Shown piece after piece: positions 17,329-27,100 of a stretch of 64,000 bases of DNA. The notes below the pieces were generated by a model that did not search any database, was not told where the DNA came from, and saw only the letters and a program-made list of their open reading frames with translations. Made by a program: the position numbers and the translations under genes. The stretch's first letter is position 1. Every line of letters begins with the position of its first letter. The stretch lies in contig CAXXKC010000001.1 in NCBI GenBank assembly GCA_963674835.2, positions 310,001 to 374,000 of the forward strand, written 5' to 3'. The stretch comes from G963674835 sp963674835 (lineage in GTDB: Bacteria > Planctomycetota > Planctomycetia > Pirellulales > Thermoguttaceae).

Positions 17329-17516
17329 GTAGGTGGCGGCAGGATGACGGGGAAACCGGTCATCGGACCGCGGAAGAGGTTGTCTCGAAGGCGTCTCATC
17401 GCCACGTTTCTGGAATCCGTTCTCTGGATTGTTGCCGGCATTCTGCGGATCGCCGGTGAGGAAGCGACTTATAATTGAGCGTAGGCGGGCTTCTATTGCG
17501 CGCAGGAGGTGATGCC

Positions 17517-17717
17517 ATGACCCACAAAGTGAAGCCGGAAATCCTGATGCTTGGGTCGGAGCAGTTCCCTCGGTGTGTCGTCATCGACAGCAACGCACCC
17601 GAGCAGCCGATGTTCTGGAGCGGGCACACCTGGGTGTCGGAATTGCGAAAGGCGATGCTTTTCGCCGACGACGAGGCCCTGGAGCGCGAGCTTTCGGCGA
17701 TCTTGTCGCGCAGCTAG
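17517..17717 (+). CDS. Small conserved hypothetical protein (66 aa)
   Basis: The start is fixed by a perfect AGGAGGT at 17504-17510, 6 bases before ATG 17517. The small acidic protein begins MTHKVKPEILMLGSEQFPR and has FWSGHTWVSELRKAML and a helical acidic end (ADDEALERELSAIL). There are no membrane segments or cysteines. I do not recognise the family. Its strong ribosome site and good promoter suggest it is well expressed. Repeat copy B begins on the last bases of its stop codon. Confidence 0.75.
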   Translation: MTHKVKPEILMLGSEQFPRCVVIDSNAPEQPMFWSGHTWVSELRKAMLFADDEALERELSAILSRS

Positions 17718-17808
17718 TGCGTGTCGCACTGAATGGTAGCGTTCGCGGCGGCGTGTTTCTGCGGTTTTGAAGGCGAAATACGCGCTACGATTACGCCGAA
17801 TGCGCTCA
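17716..17808 (+). repeat. Dispersed ~94-bp repeat, copy B
   Basis: The leading hairpin AGTGCG-TGT-CGCACT is followed by GTAGCGTTCGCGGCGGCG, TGTTTCTGCGGTTTTGAAGG and CTACGATTACGCCGAATGCG. It starts at the stop codon of the 66-residue gene. Confidence 0.85.
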
Positions 17809-18074
17809 ATTCTTGTTGGTCGCTCGGTAGCGAGTGTGGGACCGTTCGCGGGAGTGAATGGGCGAGCGGCCGGTGAACCGTGCGCTGCTATCTTGCCTTG
17901 GCGAGGTTTCCCGGAATAATCGTGGTGAAACACTATTGATGCCGCCGCAGCCAATGATCGCGATTTGTCGCGGATAGCCGCCGAAACGGCTGGAATCGGA
18001 GGCTCCGGTTGCCACTCGACGCGCACTGGCGAAGTGGGCTTCAGTATCTCGCCATTAGCGACGGGAGAACGGTT

Positions 18075-18329
18075 ATGAAAGATCGCATCGAAGAGATCGC
18101 TCGGGGCTACATCCAGGCGTGGAAATCGGGAGGAAGGAGACATGTCGTCGATCAGCTCTCGGGTCATGCGGCTGATCGAGAGATTGCGCCTGACGAGGTC
18201 GCCGCAATCACGGCATGGATGATGACGAATCTGCCAACGTGGGTGGATCAAATCGAACTGCGCGATGATTTGCTGGACATCGCGCGATCTGGTTCGCATC
18301 GGGATGCCGTAAGCGCTCGTCCGAGATAG
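18075..18329 (+). CDS. Small hypothetical protein (84 aa)
   Basis: ATG 18075 follows GGGAG by about 7 bases. The product begins MKDRIEEIARGYIQAWKSGG and continues with ADREIAPDEVAAITAWMMTN and LPTWVDQIELRDDLLDIARS; it is helical, charged and soluble. No family is recognised. The last dozen residues are less conserved-looking (Ser/Arg-rich). It is separated from its neighbours by a few hundred bases each way, so it is probably independent. Confidence 0.55.
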   Translation: MKDRIEEIARGYIQAWKSGGRRHVVDQLSGHAADREIAPDEVAAITAWMMTNLPTWVDQIELRDDLLDIARSGSHRDAVSARPR

Positions 18330-18552
18330 CAGAGAGAGGCCTGGGCTGCGGGCAAGGGCGCGGTAGTAGTGCGAGCGGTATGAGTTGGATGGGCTTTGGG
18401 CGCTCAGGCGGCTGTTGCGGGAGGGGAGCCGGGCGCGCGGTCTCTGTACGCCCGATGGGCGGTGCGCGGAACGACGTGGGGCGGCGGTGGGCGCGGAGTG
18501 ACGGGGCGGCTTGGGTTTGCATGTGGGCAGCACGCGGTTGATGGGGGCAATC

Positions 18553-19536
18553 ATGCGAGAGGCCACGAGGGTAGGAGACTTCAGGCGGGTGCAGGCCTAC
18601 AACGAAGGGCTGAGGGTGTATCTCTACGACGACGCCCTGCTTAGGGTCTGGAAGGCTCGCGGCGACGGATCTCGGTTGTCGGGGCGCGGCAAAGCAGGGC
18701 GGGAAGTGGCTGGGGGCTTCGCGCCGGGCGAGCTGTTGGCTTACGATTTGCGACAGGACGGCGCAATCTGCGTTGATGTGGCCGTTCGCGGACCGCTTTC
18801 GGGCGAGGAGCGGGAGCGGATGGGGTTGTTGGAGCCGCTTCTGGGTTTGCTGAGCCTGCCAACCGGCGCCTTGTGCGTGGAATGTGCCAATGACTTTCGC
18901 TTGGATGCTGAAGACGATGGAGCCGGAGAAGATGGTGGAACGTTGATCCAGGTTCCGCCGGACAAGTATCTGGTGCGGGTGTATCACGTTGATATGGAAT
19001 CGCTGCCTGCGGACGAGCAGTACGATTACGAAGGGCCGTTCCAAGTGGTTACGCTGGAACCGGCCGGTGCGACGGATGTGCCGCCCGCGAAGCGCGGGTA
19101 TCTTGCGTATCCGCGGCGACGGACGGCGGGAGCGAAGAAGAAGGTCGACACGTCGTGGGTGGGCAAGTATAGCGTTGATGACAGCGGCTTCGAGGGCGTG
19201 TTCGTTCACAATTACGATGTTTCGGGGCCGTGCATCAATTTCGACCGCGACGTGGCGTACGTGCTTGGTCTGGCGTTGGGGAGCAGAGTGGTTGTCGAGT
19301 TCGAGTCGGCGCGGATCGAGGCGCTGTTTGTCGGCAACGCGCACGCAGATGAACGCGATCCGGCCGCGGATGTTTTTGCGGAGATCCGCGGGCAGACGAA
19401 GTGCGGGTTTGTGACCGACCGGGAGGGAATCGAAAAGTTGATGCTGTTCGAGTTTCCCGACCGGGACATGATGCACTTCGATTTTCGGAAGAAGCCGCTT
19501 TTTGGGACGGCGGTGCGGATTCGTCGGTTGGATTGA
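18553..19536 (+). CDS. Hypothetical protein (~327 aa)
   Basis: This is a soluble acidic protein with no signal peptide or membrane helix. The N-terminal part (MREATRVGDFRRVQAYNEG) leads into strand-rich sequence. Residues ~125-190 (IQVPPDKYLVRVYHVDMESL, EGPFQVVTLEPAG) suggest a beta domain. The C-terminal half (GPCINFDRDVAYVLGLALGS, RDMMHFDFRKKPLFG) is also beta-rich. I do not recognise the family. ATG 18553 is preferred; ATG 18541 and earlier non-ATG starts are possible. It is probably monocistronic. Confidence 0.65.
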   Translation: MREATRVGDFRRVQAYNEGLRVYLYDDALLRVWKARGDGSRLSGRGKAGREVAGGFAPGELLAYDLRQDGAICVDVAVRGPLSGEERERMGLLEPLLGLLSLPTGALCVECANDFRLDAEDDGAGEDGGTLIQVPPDKYLVRVYHVDMESLPADEQYDYEGPFQVVTLEPAGATDVPPAKRGYLAYPRRRTAGAKKKVDTSWVGKYSVDDSGFEGVFVHNYDVSGPCINFDRDVAYVLGLALGSRVVVEFESARIEALFVGNAHADERDPAADVFAEIRGQTKCGFVTDREGIEKLMLFEFPDRDMMHFDFRKKPLFGTAVRIRRLD

Positions 19537-19678
19537 GGGGACGGGGCGGGGACGGAGGGTCAAAGGGTTTCTTGTGGTAGGGATGTTGCGTGGAAGACGC
19601 GATCGGAGTGTATGCTGCCCTCACCCCCGGTCCCTGTCCCGCGAGCGGGCGAGGGGAGGTTTGATGAGGTCGGGAGGG

Positions 19679-19700
19679 GCACAGCCGGGGGCGGCTGTGC
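19679..19700. repeat. GCACAGCC/GGCTGTGC palindrome, copy 1
   Basis: GCACAGCC GGGGGC GGCTGTGC forms a hairpin with an 8-base stem. The same element recurs at 35971-35998 and 63033-63053. A second palindrome, CCCGC-GA-GCGGG, lies just upstream (19637-19650). Confidence 0.85.
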
Positions 19701-19795
19701 TACATGGGTGAGGGAAGATGGGTTGGAGGTCGTTGTCGGGGGACGGGGCGTTCGGTATATTGGGCGGGGGAATGGGGTGGATGTGAGGAAGCCGC

Positions 19796-20257
19796 GTGAT
19801 TGCGATCAAGCCGCATCACTTTGTGGATATTCTGACGGCGCTGGGAGGCGGGCGGACGGAGTTCGAGCCGCATCCGTATGGGCATGCGGTGCATACGGTC
19901 GCGAGGGCGATTCTCGCTCGGCGCGACGTGGAGCTGCGGATCGAGCTTGGGGCGGACGACATTTGTGGTCCTTGCCGGCACAATGTCGATGGGCTTTGTG
20001 ATGACGTGATCGACACGTCGTTTCGGCCGGAGGCGCCGGCGTCGAAGCGGGAATACAACTTGCTGATCGATCGGCGGTGGGCCGAGCGGTTAGGGGTGCG
20101 GCAGGACGATCGGCTGACGGCGCGGGAGTTGTGTTTGCGTGTGGGTGCGTGTGCCGACGATATCGAAGGCATTTACAAGGAGATTCCTTCTGACAGGACG
20201 GCCGAACGACAGGCAAAGCTGCAGAAGGGAATTGCCAAGTTTTTGACGGAGACTTGA
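19796..20257 (+). CDS. DUF1284-like cysteine-containing protein
   Basis: This 153-residue protein has the start IKPHHFVDIL and a cysteine cluster ADDICGPCRHNVDGLCDD around residues 53-70, which recall DUF1284 proteins (LRPHHLLC... ICGPC). Members are suspected iron-sulfur proteins, without a known role. A later pair of cysteines (ELCLRVGAC) could add ligands. The start is GTG 19796, since GAGGAAG lies a few bases upstream and no ATG fits. It ends 4 bases before the sugar isomerase-like gene and is probably co-transcribed with it. Confidence 0.72.
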   Translation: MIAIKPHHFVDILTALGGGRTEFEPHPYGHAVHTVARAILARRDVELRIELGADDICGPCRHNVDGLCDDVIDTSFRPEAPASKREYNLLIDRRWAERLGVRQDDRLTARELCLRVGACADDIEGIYKEIPSDRTAERQAKLQKGIAKFLTET

Positions 20258-20261
20258 TGGA

Positions 20262-21116
20262 ATGAAGCCTCAGACGGCAGATCAAATCGGCGTTTGCAGT
20301 TGGTCGCTCCGTGCTACCGGTCCGCAAGACCTGGCGGAGAAGGTGGGAGCGCTTGGGCTGAAGAAGGTGCAACTGGGTCTTACGCCGCATCGGGATGACC
20401 CGGGGACTTGGGAGGGGACGCAGGAGATTTTGGGCGCGTCGGGGATCTCGATTGTGTCGGGGATGTTCTCGACGATCGGCGAGGACTATAGCACGCCGGC
20501 GGCCATACGGAAGACGGGCGGGATCGTGCCGGATGAGCATTGGGAAGGCAACCAGGAGATCGCCGAGGCGGCGGCGGCCCTGGCGCAGCAGATGGGCGTG
20601 AAACTGGTGACGACGCACGCGGGGTTCCTTCCGCACGAAGCGAGCGATCCAGCGTTCGATAAGCTGTGCGCGCGGGTTGTAACGCTGGCGGAGATGTACG
20701 CCCGGATCGGCGGGTTGCTATTGCTGGAGTCGGGACAGGAGACGGCCGATACGCTGCAGGTGTTTCTGCAGGAGATGGACAAGCGGGGCGCAAGCAACGT
20801 GATGGTGAACTTCGATCCGGCCAACTTGATTCTGTACGATATGGACGAACCGATCGAGGCGTTGCGGAAGCTCGTGCCGCAGGTTCGGCAGGTGCACGTG
20901 AAGGACGCCAAACGGCCGACGGTCAAAGGGGAGTGGGGCGAAGAGGTCGTGGTGGGGACGGGCGAGGTCGATTGGGTCGCGTTCGTGCGGATTCTGGCGG
21001 AGGCCGATTACTCGGGCGACTACATCTTCGAGCGCGAAGCGGGCGACGACCGAGTCGGGGATATCGGCAAGGGGATTGCGGCGCTGAAGGAAGCGATGGC
21101 GAAGGTGGGGGCGTAG
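20262..21116 (+). CDS. Sugar phosphate isomerase/epimerase-like TIM barrel protein
   Basis: This 284-residue protein belongs to the xylose isomerase-like/AP endonuclease 2 fold. Predicted metal ligands lie at the ends of the strands: E156 (LLLLESGQE), D185 (VNFDPANL), H212 (RQVHVKD) and E257 or E259 (YIFEREAG). The N terminus IGVCSWSLR is typical of the family. Length is normal. Its substrate cannot be told: the family includes isomerases, epimerases, dehydratases and inosose-related enzymes. The start is fixed by a short gap to the upstream gene. Confidence 0.88.
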   Translation: MKPQTADQIGVCSWSLRATGPQDLAEKVGALGLKKVQLGLTPHRDDPGTWEGTQEILGASGISIVSGMFSTIGEDYSTPAAIRKTGGIVPDEHWEGNQEIAEAAAALAQQMGVKLVTTHAGFLPHEASDPAFDKLCARVVTLAEMYARIGGLLLLESGQETADTLQVFLQEMDKRGASNVMVNFDPANLILYDMDEPIEALRKLVPQVRQVHVKDAKRPTVKGEWGEEVVVGTGEVDWVAFVRILAEADYSGDYIFEREAGDDRVGDIGKGIAALKEAMAKVGA

Positions 21117-21557
21117 GGCGCGTGCTGCGGGGATCGCGTCTTCGAAGTTGGCGGAACGTGGAAGGTGTGCATCGACGTCTTGCCGGGGCAGTGCTTGTTG
21201 CGGTTCGGTGGTGGCTCGTTGAGCGCGCGAAGCCACGGATTCAGATCGGTCTGCAGCGCGGCCGGGGTTCGGCGAGGTCGCCGTGAGTGGTGCAGATCGG
21301 CGGGGCTCTGGGGGCGTTCTTTCGATCGTCGAATGTGACGCGGTGCGGTGGCTGTTGGCGAGCGGGGTGGGCCCGTTGTAGGGGGGGTGAGTTTCCGCCG
21401 CTTGACAGGGCTGGAGAGCCCCTTTAGGATCGATAATTAGGGATAGTGCTGCTGGTCTAGAGTAGCGCAGCCCGAGGGGGAAGTGGGGTTGGACGGGCGT
21501 GGTTGTCGTGCCGGATATGCGCGTGGATGAGACGGCCTTTAGAGGGAGAAGGTCAGC
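21117..21557. other. 441-base spacer carrying the operon promoter
   Basis: No supported gene is seen. The promoter at 21402-21430 is the only recognisable element. The rest is G/C-rich sequence without an evident repeat. Confidence 0.5.
21402..21430 (+). promoter_or_regulatory. Sigma-70-type promoter of the toroid/beta-propeller operon
   Basis: A perfect -35 TTGACA (21402-21407) and TAGGAT (21425-21430) are separated by 17 bases. Transcription would begin near 21437, about 120 bases before the GTG at 21558. The spacer contains a GGGCT...AGCCC inverted repeat. Confidence 0.65.
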
Positions 21558-23153
21558 GTGCAACGAAGGTTCTGCTCACTGGTGGTCGCCACGTGTTGGC
21601 TGATGACGATTCTCTGCGCGCGCGGGGCCGGTGCCGGGTTGACGATGGAAAGCCCGGAGGTGAAGAAGTCGATCGAGCGGGGCGTGCATTGGCTGGAAAC
21701 GGCGAGTAATGATCCTCGGATGGGGGCGAAGGCCCTGGTGGGCCTGGTGCTGGTGAAGAACGGGGCTCCGCTGGACCATCCGAAGATCCTGGAAGCGGTC
21801 GAGGCGGTTCGCAAGTATCCCGGGGATCCGAACGACGGGCCGTTCATCTACCACGTCGGACTGGCGACGGTGTTTCTGACGAGTTTGGATCCGGTGGAGT
21901 ACCGGGCGGACATTCAGAAGTTGCTGGGGATGCTGGAGACGTACCAGAAGCCGCATGGCGGGTGGGGATACACGAGCAAGCCCACCGGCGACACCTCGAT
22001 GACGCAGTACGGCGTGCTGGCGCTGTGGGAAGCACGTCAGGCGGGGATCAGCTACCGGATGTCGATGGTGGAGAAGGTGATGGATTGGCTGCTGCGGACG
22101 CAGGATCCATCGGGGGCGTTCGGCTACCAGGGCGTGGTGGCGGATAGCGCGTCGGCACTGGTGGCGCAGACGGAAGTGAGACCGTCGGTGGCGGCCGCCG
22201 GCACGGGAAGCATCTACGCGTGTGCCGATCTGCTGGGATTGGTGAAACGGAAGGAAGACATGCTACCCGGAGGCGTGACAGAGGTGCGGAAGGAGCGGCA
22301 GTACCGGTCCACCCGGGTTGACGCTCACGCCGTGAAGAGCGCCGAGGCGCGAGGGAATCGGTGGTTGGAGACGAACAACAGTTTCGATTGTCCGTTCGTG
22401 CACTACTACCTCTATGCGAGAGAGCGTTATTGGAGTTTGCGGGAGGATGCCGAAGGGATCGAGCCGAAGGACCCGGCATGGTACAGCGAGACGGCATCGT
22501 ATCTGCTGCGAACCCAGAAAGAGAACGGCTCGTGGTCCGGCGAGTGCAGTTTCAAGAACGCGGCGGAGTCGGTTCCGGACACGTGTTTCAGCCTGCTGTT
22601 TCTGCTGCGGTCGATGAAGAAGAGCATCGAGAAGGCGCGGGACTTCGGACCGGGGCTTCTGGTGGGCGGCAGGGGTTTGCCGAAGGGGAAGGGGGCAGTC
22701 GTGGTCCGCGGCGGCCAAGTGGTGGCGAAGCCGCTGAGCGGGCCCGGCCAGCAGTTGATGGCGGCGTTGGAGAACATGGACTCGCCGGAGTTCGACGAGG
22801 CGGTGGAGGCGATGGCGGAGCTGCCTGCGGACGAGGCACGGAAACTGGTGGCGCAGAACGAGGGGAAGCTGCGGGAACTGATACAGGGGGCGTCGCCGGA
22901 GGCGCGGCGGGCAGTCGTGCAGGCGATGGGTAGAAGCGACGACATGGACAACGTGCCGACACTGATCTACGCGATGAAGGACCAGGACGCGTCGGTGGTG
23001 TTGGCGGCGCGCGACAGTTTGCGGCGGATCAGCCGCAAGCTGGACGCTTTCATCCTGCCGGACGATTTCACCGAGGCGCAGCGGGCCGAAGCGATACGTG
23101 TGTGGAAAGAGTGGTACCTGGCAGTGCGGCCGGACGCGGAGTTCGAGAATTGA
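21558..23153 (+). CDS. Secreted alpha/alpha-toroid (prenyltransferase/squalene oxidase repeat) protein
   Basis: This 531-residue protein begins with a signal peptide (residues ~1-26) from GTG 21558, with GGAGAAGG upstream. Repeats of the terpene-cyclase type follow: GGWGYTSKPTGDTSMTQYGV, ENGSWSGE and others. The DxDD acid motif of squalene-hopene cyclase is absent, so cyclase activity is unlikely and the fold is probably a scaffold or binding module. The C-terminal ~110 residues look like short helical (HEAT-like) repeats: SPEFDEAVEAMAELPADE, RDSLRRISRK. It is the first gene of the operon and overlaps the next by 4 bases if that gene starts at TTG. A paralogous fold is at 41021-42091. Confidence 0.82.
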   Translation: MQRRFCSLVVATCWLMTILCARGAGAGLTMESPEVKKSIERGVHWLETASNDPRMGAKALVGLVLVKNGAPLDHPKILEAVEAVRKYPGDPNDGPFIYHVGLATVFLTSLDPVEYRADIQKLLGMLETYQKPHGGWGYTSKPTGDTSMTQYGVLALWEARQAGISYRMSMVEKVMDWLLRTQDPSGAFGYQGVVADSASALVAQTEVRPSVAAAGTGSIYACADLLGLVKRKEDMLPGGVTEVRKERQYRSTRVDAHAVKSAEARGNRWLETNNSFDCPFVHYYLYARERYWSLREDAEGIEPKDPAWYSETASYLLRTQKENGSWSGECSFKNAAESVPDTCFSLLFLLRSMKKSIEKARDFGPGLLVGGRGLPKGKGAVVVRGGQVVAKPLSGPGQQLMAALENMDSPEFDEAVEAMAELPADEARKLVAQNEGKLRELIQGASPEARRAVVQAMGRSDDMDNVPTLIYAMKDQDASVVLAARDSLRRISRKLDAFILPDDFTEAQRAEAIRVWKEWYLAVRPDAEFEN

Positions 23154-24055
23154 CGGCAACCCGACGCGTGGTCATCCAAGACACGGCAGCGGCCGGCGAG
23201 CAGAAACAGCGTCTGCAAGTGTCGGCCTATGAGCGCGTGGCGAGCATGATGCTGTCGATGCTGATCCTGGTGATCGTCACGGTGGTGATCCTGCTGTCGG
23301 TGTGGTTTAGCAGCCGATTCCTGGGAAGCCAGATCGCCGTGCCGGTGAAGCTGGAACAGATCGACGAGATGGGGACGGGCGAGGGGTCGATCGGGGACAG
23401 CACGGAGTATGACGTGCCGCCGGGCGAGAAGCTCGATTTCGAGCAGCCGGAAGTACGGGACACGCTGGCGGTCGTGGCCGATGCGGTGGCGGCGCAGGCG
23501 GGCGGCCTGGAGGATCCGGTTCTCGGGGACACGCCGCAAGGAAGCCCGTACGGGCAGGGCGGACGCGGCGGTTATGGGAACAATCCGTACGGCAAAGGAG
23601 GCAAGCCTGGGCGAATTCGGCGGTGGGAGATCCAGTTCGCCGAGGAGAATACGCTGGAGACGTACGCGCAACAACTTGATTATTTCAAGATCGAGCTGGG
23701 CGTGCTGATGCCGGACGACAAGGTGATTTATGTGTACAACCTATCGAAAGCGGTGCCGGACCAGCGCACGGGTTCGGTGGATGCGGAGAAGCGGTATTAC
23801 CTGACGTGGCGTCGCGGCGATCTGGAACAGGCGGATCGAGAGCTGTTCGGTCGGGCGGGCGTGAATACGGAGAGGCGGCCGATTCTGAAGTTCCTTCCAG
23901 CGGAGGTCGAGGCGACGCTGGTACAGTTGGAGCGAGAGCGTGCCGGCAACGACGTGAAGAACATCCGCAAGACCCGATTCGGGATTCGCCGGGAGGGCGC
24001 CGGGTTTGCGTTTTTCGTGATTGACCAGAGTTACAGTTTCTTGAACAGCAATTGA
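23150..24055 (+). CDS. Single-pass membrane protein of unknown function
   Basis: This is about 301 residues from TTG 23150, which overlaps the preceding stop (TTGA); GTG 23168 is an alternative, since no ATG fits. A transmembrane helix (MMLSMLILVIVTVVILLSVW) lies near residues 35-55. A low-complexity Gly/Tyr/Asn region (SPYGQGGRGGYGNNPYGKGG) follows. The C-terminal ~110 residues (WEIQFAEENTLETYAQQL, IRKTRFGIRREGAGFAFFVI) form a conserved-looking alpha/beta unit on the far side of the membrane. I do not recognise the family. Context links it to the secreted toroid and beta-propeller proteins. Confidence 0.68.
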   Translation: MTATRRVVIQDTAAAGEQKQRLQVSAYERVASMMLSMLILVIVTVVILLSVWFSSRFLGSQIAVPVKLEQIDEMGTGEGSIGDSTEYDVPPGEKLDFEQPEVRDTLAVVADAVAAQAGGLEDPVLGDTPQGSPYGQGGRGGYGNNPYGKGGKPGRIRRWEIQFAEENTLETYAQQLDYFKIELGVLMPDDKVIYVYNLSKAVPDQRTGSVDAEKRYYLTWRRGDLEQADRELFGRAGVNTERRPILKFLPAEVEATLVQLERERAGNDVKNIRKTRFGIRREGAGFAFFVIDQSYSFLNSN

Positions 24056-24172
24056 TGAGCGGAACGGGGACAGGCAGTTCGGCCGTGCGGTTGCCGGAAC
24101 GGTCCTGATGCATTGGCAGTTTGGTGGCCGGTGCCTGTCGTGTCAGCGTTTCTCGATCCCTAAAGGCCATCC

Positions 24173-27100
24173 ATGATATCTCCGGACGAATTCGTCGATT
24201 TCCTGGAACAGAAGGATCTGCTGGCGGCGAAGCTGATTGCCAGTCTGCGGCGTCAGTTGGCCGAGACGAAGGTGCCGATTTCGGCGGCGCTGGTGGCGAA
24301 GAAGCTGGTCGATAGCGGGCACCTGTCGCACCGGCTGGCACAGAGGCTGCTGGAGCAGGCGGACGCGCAGGGGAAGCCTCGTGGGAAGCCGCAAGGGCCG
24401 GGCCGGCGCAACGTGAAGGCGTCGGACGAACTGGGGCTGGCTCCGCTGGATGAGGAGGAATCGGACCGCGGGGCCCGGAAGCCGGAACCGCGCAAGCGGC
24501 CCTCGGCGCCGGAGGAAGACCTGGCGACGACCAAGGACTTCGTTCCGCTGGACAAAGAACTCGCGCCGCTGGAAGAGGCGGTGCCGCCACCGGACGACAT
24601 CGGATTGGTGCCGCTGGAGGAGTCGGATTCGGCGGAGCAGTCGCAGTACGGGCTGGCTCCACTTGACGAGGAACCAGTGCGCGGGAAGAAGATGCCCGAG
24701 CTGACTCCATTGGACGACAGGGATGGAGAGGACGAGTTAGTCCCGTTGGATGAGTTGGTTCCGATGGATGAGCTGTTGCCACTGGAGGAGCCGAAGAAGG
24801 CGCCTTCGCGCAAGCCGGCACCGCGGGATGCCGGACCGGCCTCGGGGCCAACGCCGCCGCCGAAGCCGCGACCGCAGGCGCCGAGCAGTCCGCCGAAATC
24901 GTCGAAGCCGGCCGGGCCACCAGCGGAGTCGCGACCGCAGAAGAGGCCTCGCCCCGAGGACGGCACAAGACGAAAGCGAGGCGAGCGGCAGGACGCGCCG
25001 GTACTGATGGACGCCAAGCTGGCGTCGGCGGCCGCGGCGGACCTGGCGGCAGCGCCGGCGGCAGCGGCCGGACTGGATCGCTATCGCCGCAAGGGGAAGG
25101 GGGGCGGGAAAGGGAACGTGTGGGACTCGCCGCTGTTGTTGATCGGCGGAGGGTTGCTGCTGGGATTGCTGATCCTGGCCGGCGCGCTGACGTGGGCGGT
25201 GATGCGTCAGGGCGGCGACGCGCTGTTGAAGATTGCGGACGACGATTACACGGCAGGCTCGTATTCGAAGGCCATTCAAGAGTACGGGATGTTTCTGGAG
25301 AAAGCGCCGAATCATCCGAAGGCGAACGAGGCGAAGATCCGGCGGGGATTGGCGCAGATGCGCCAGGCGACGGACGGGACGAGCAGTTGGCCGACGGCGC
25401 TGGAAACGACCAAGGGGGTGCTAAGCGAGATCTCGCGAGAGAGCGGATTTCGGAGCATGACGCAGGGCGAACTGGCGGCGATGTTGCCGAAGATCGCGGA
25501 GGGGCTGGCGAATCAGGCACGGAAGCAGCCGAAGGAAGAACTGGTGGATCAGGCCGAGGAGACGCTAGCGCTGATCGAGAAGTACATCAACAAGGACGTT
25601 CGGCCGGACGCGAAGGTAGCGGACATTCGGGCGATGTTGGCCTTGACACGCCGGGACATCAGCCGGAGCCAGCGGCTGGAGACGTCGGTGACGGAGATGG
25701 GCAAGGCGGTTGCGGATGGGAAGATCGCCGACGCGTATCAGATTCGGGCTTCGCTTCTGAAGGAGTATCCGGACCTGATCGGCGACGAGAAGCTGATGGC
25801 GGCGACGTTGGCAGCATCGCAGGCGGAACAAGGGGCCGTGAAGTTCGTAGCGAAGGAGCAGGCGGCGGAGACGAAGGCGGCGGAGACGCCGCCGCCGACC
25901 GCAGTGACGTTTGCGCGGCGCGAGACGATTAAGGAAGTACCGGCGGCCAAAGGGTGCGTGGTGTGTGCGTTGGCCGGCGGGGCGGCGTATGGGCTGGACG
26001 CGGTGACGGGGAAGGTCGTTTGGCGACAGCCGGTCGGTTTTTCGGAGAACGGCCGCAGTCCGAGCTTTCCGCCGACGCCAGTGAGCAGAGCGCCGGGGAG
26101 CGACATTCTGCTGATCGACAGCTTGCACAATGCGGTGGTGCGTTTGCGGGCGAGCGACGGCACGACGGTATGGCGATTTCCGGTGGGAGAGCGGCTGGAC
26201 GCTTATCCGGTGATCGACGGCGAGCAGTTGTGGGTGGCGACGCGCTCGGGGCGGTTGGTGAAGGTGGACCTGGCGTCGGGAGCGTCGAGCGGCTACGTGC
26301 AGTTTCCGCAAGAGCTGCGCACCGGTCCGGCCGTGGACAGCCAGCGCGGGGTGCTTTTCCAGGCCGCCGAGCACTCGAACCTGTTCATCGTTTCGGCGGC
26401 AGACGGGAAGTGCGTGAGTGTGTATTACCTGGGGCACGAGCCGGGGAGCGTGTTGTTTCCGCCGGTGGTGCTGGGCGACTTCCTCGTGGTGGCGAGCTCG
26501 CACGATTCGCAATCGACGGCGCTAGAAGTGTTCAGGATCGGGAAGGAAAAGGACGGTTTGAAGCTGGAGCCGCTGGAAGGGTTGAACATCAAGGGCCGGG
26601 TGGCGACACCGCTGGTGGTGGCCGATCGCAGGCTGTTGGTGATGACGGACAAGGCCGATCTGGCGGTGCTGGAGGCGAGCGACGCCGATCCGAAGAAGCC
26701 GCTGAACATCATCGCCCAGGGGGCCGCCGGAAGCGAAGAGAACCTGGTGCGGTACCCGCTTCTGCTGCAAGGGCAGTTCTTGGTGGGCGACAACCAACTG
26801 ACGTGCTTCGATATTCTCGCGTCGCGGGGGCGTTTGCAGTCGCGTTGGACGGCGAATCTGCGAAGCACGACGTTGCAACCTCTGATGTGGGTGGGAGAGT
26901 CGGTGGTTCAGGTGCGGCAGCGACGAGGGTTGCCTGGGGTGGCGGTGTCGGCGGTGAGCGCGGACGAAGGAAAGACGCTGTGGGAGACGCACCTGGCGGC
27001 ACCGCTGGTGGGCGAGCCGTCGTACGAGGAGTCGAGCGGCGTGCTGACGGCGTTTACGTCGTCGGGCGGCATGTTCGAGCTGAAGGCGGACGAGTTGGCG

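Noticed and set aside
21558..23153. Squalene-hopene cyclase
   Set aside because: The toroid repeats are present but the DxDD catalytic motif is not, and the protein is secreted.
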